Of a stretch of 8,466 nt of DNA, positions 6,143 through 8,466 are shown in pieces. Source of the stretch: an uncultured Eubacteriales bacterium (GTDB lineage: Bacteria > Bacillota > Clostridia > Peptostreptococcales > Anaerovoracaceae); assembly GCA_902797195.1 (NCBI GenBank), contig CADBRY010000132.1:1-8466 (forward strand), in the 5' to 3' direction. Numbering within the stretch: position 1 is the stretch's first letter; each line of letters starts with the position of its first letter. The notes below the pieces were generated by a model. The model saw nothing but the letters and a program-made list of their open reading frames with translations. It did no database searches and was not told where the DNA came from. Both the position numbers and the translations under genes were made by a program.

Positions 6143-7588
6143 ATGATCGGCGAAGGCTTCCTGGACATTGAAATAACAGGCACGAAAAACCTTCATCAAT
6201 ACGATGAGCTTGCGAAGATCTTCCTTCAGCCATCCCAGTATGCGGTCCACGGTCCGGATGGGGAAAAGAGGGAGGACGGTCATAAAGATGTGTCCAAGGG
6301 GAAGGTGACCCATTTAAAATACCACGTGGCGGCCGACGAAGCGGCGGGGAAGTTTGAGGACAGATATTCTTCCGCAAGAAAAATGTATGAGGACCTTGCA
6401 CGGTACACCGGCAAGAGACCCAAGTGGGGCGTCCTTACAGGAATAAGACCGGTAAAACTGGCAGGTGAGATCGCTGACAACATCCTTCGGGAGAAGGATG
6501 AAGAGGAGGCTTTCAGAGAGACTGAGGAAATTCTGAAAGAGAGATATCTTGCCAACCGGGAGAAGGCATCTCTGGTCATGGAGATCCTGAAGTATCAGGG
6601 ATCCACTGCAGGAAAGGCAATGGACGGTAGGTTTTCCATGTATATAGGCATACCATTCTGTCCCACAAGGTGCCTTTACTGTTCCTTCACCTCCAACAAG
6701 GCTGATGAAAAGGCAATGGAGGACTATGTGGACGCTCTCCTGAGAGAGATTGCCTTTGCGGGAGAAGAAACGGCGAAGAGAGGAATAACACCCGAGTCCA
6801 TATACATTGGAGGAGGCACGCCTACCGCTCTTGGAGATGATCTGCTCAGGAAGGTCCTTGGGGCGGTACATGAGAACTTCGATCTTAAGGATCTGAGAGA
6901 ATTCACCGTGGAAGCGGGCCGGCCCGATACCATCAATGAAGGAAAACTGAATGTACTGAAGGAATACGGCATCCAAAAGATCAGCATCAACCCTCAGTCA
7001 ATGAAACAGAGGACTCTGGATCTCATAGGAAGAAGACATAAGGTGGAGGATACCTTAAGGGCTTTTGAGATGGCGAGAAGTGCCGGTATAAGCTCCATAA
7101 ATATGGACCTTATCGCAGGGCTTCCCGAAGAGAATAATGAGGACTTTGCAGAAAGTCTGGAGGAAGTAATAAGCCTCGGACCCGACAAGATAACTCTTCA
7201 TACTCTGGCGGTGAAAAGAGCATCAAGACTCAAGGAGCAGGATGAGAACTTCAGCTACAAGGATGAAGAGATCAGGGAAGAAATGCTTGCCTTTGCACAT
7301 AGAAGACTGAGAGAAGAAGGCTACAGACCCTATTACCTCTATCGTCAGAAATACACCTCCGGAAATACGGAGAACACCGGATGGTGCAAAAATGACGATG
7401 TGGGCATATACAATATCAGGATCATGGATGAACACCAGTCCATACTGGCTCTTGGGGCGGGAGGCGTCAGCAAGAGATACTATCCTGAAGAGAACAGACT
7501 TGAGAGGATACCCAATGTATCCAATTACGAGATATATATAGAAAAAATCGATGAAATGATCGAAAGAAAGATGAAATCATTCTTTTAA
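6143..7588 (+). CDS. hemZ: HemZ-type radical SAM protein (coproporphyrinogen dehydrogenase family)
   Basis: This belongs to the HemN-like radical SAM superfamily. HemZ is annotated as oxygen-independent coproporphyrinogen III dehydrogenase from Bacillus genetics, but its activity is less secure than that of HemN. An N-terminal HemZ-specific region (1-165) precedes the radical SAM core, which starts with YIGIPFCPTRCLYCSF (167-182). C173, C177 and C180 would hold the 4Fe-4S cluster. GGGTPT (223-228) helps bind SAM, and VEAGRPDTI (256-264) and YRQKYTSGNTENTG (400-413) are typical of HemZ. Phenylalanine (F182) stands where HemN has a fourth cysteine, as in HemW. No other haem gene is in view. The ATG is two bases after the hydrolase stop and has no clear Shine-Dalgarno; it probably depends on translational coupling. 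The N-terminal sequence fits the family from this start. Length 481 aa is normal. Confidence 0.9.
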   Translation: MIGEGFLDIEITGTKNLHQYDELAKIFLQPSQYAVHGPDGEKREDGHKDVSKGKVTHLKYHVAADEAAGKFEDRYSSARKMYEDLARYTGKRPKWGVLTGIRPVKLAGEIADNILREKDEEEAFRETEEILKERYLANREKASLVMEILKYQGSTAGKAMDGRFSMYIGIPFCPTRCLYCSFTSNKADEKAMEDYVDALLREIAFAGEETAKRGITPESIYIGGGTPTALGDDLLRKVLGAVHENFDLKDLREFTVEAGRPDTINEGKLNVLKEYGIQKISINPQSMKQRTLDLIGRRHKVEDTLRAFEMARSAGISSINMDLIAGLPEENNEDFAESLEEVISLGPDKITLHTLAVKRASRLKEQDENFSYKDEEIREEMLAFAHRRLREEGYRPYYLYRQKYTSGNTENTGWCKNDDVGIYNIRIMDEHQSILALGAGGVSKRYYPEENRLERIPNVSNYEIYIEKIDEMIERKMKSFF

Positions 7589-7608
7589 AAATCAAGGAGG
7601 AGAAGAGA

Positions 7609-8466
<858 letters not shown>

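Noticed and set aside
6915..6926. Perfect 12-base palindrome CGGGCCGGCCCG
   Set aside because: It lies in the codons of the conserved HemZ motif EAGRPDT and is explained by coding; no partner site seen.
6314..6976. 220-codon minus-strand frame inside hemZ
   Set aside because: It is antisense to the conserved HemZ core, with no recognisable family.
7589..7608. Possible T-box or attenuator before hisS
   Set aside because: The gap is only 20 bases and is filled by the ribosome binding site; no room for a leader RNA.

Overview
The window is a compact stretch of bacterial core-genome housekeeping genes, all read on the + strand. The gene set is a tRNA-Leu, yajC, a fused secDF, a bifunctional rel, a YcbL-like metallo-beta-lactamase-fold hydrolase, hemZ and hisS. 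Gene order, strong purine-rich ribosome binding sites, frequent AGA/AGG and ATA codons, the fused SecDF and the presence of HemZ all point to a Gram-positive member of the Clostridia (Bacillota). Family is less certain; Lachnospiraceae or an Anaerovoracaceae/Family XIII type lineage would fit. No mobile element, CRISPR array, phage gene or defence system is visible.

Layout. Positions 1-84 hold a tRNA-Leu(CAA) that lacks its first three bases because the window starts inside it. YajC starts only 34 bases later, so it is probably transcribed from the same upstream promoter as the tRNA. A strong intrinsic terminator (625-660) closes this first unit. After it come a sigma-A type promoter (683-711), a leader of about 75 bases with a possible hairpin, and then secDF. 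From secDF to the right edge the genes are packed with gaps of 14, 31, 2 and 20 bases and no terminator-like structure between them: secDF, rel, the hydrolase gene, hemZ, and hisS, which runs off the window. They look like one long operon.

Function. YajC and SecDF are partners in the Sec membrane export machinery, where SecDF uses the proton-motive force to assist late stages of translocation. Rel makes and degrades (p)ppGpp, and HisRS charges tRNA-His. Together with the tRNA-Leu this places translation, the stringent response and secretion side by side, an arrangement familiar in Clostridia. The hydrolase and HemZ are conserved passengers of this neighbourhood whose exact substrates are not settled by sequence.

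Nothing here looks like a previously undescribed system. The points most worth a second look are smaller. YajC has a repetitive acidic tail and SecDF a long tail with a basic patch. The tRNA and yajC are very tightly linked. The rel stop codon sits in the loop of a perfect stem-loop. HemZ lacks the fourth cysteine seen in true HemN. HisRS carries a cluster of CxxC motifs.
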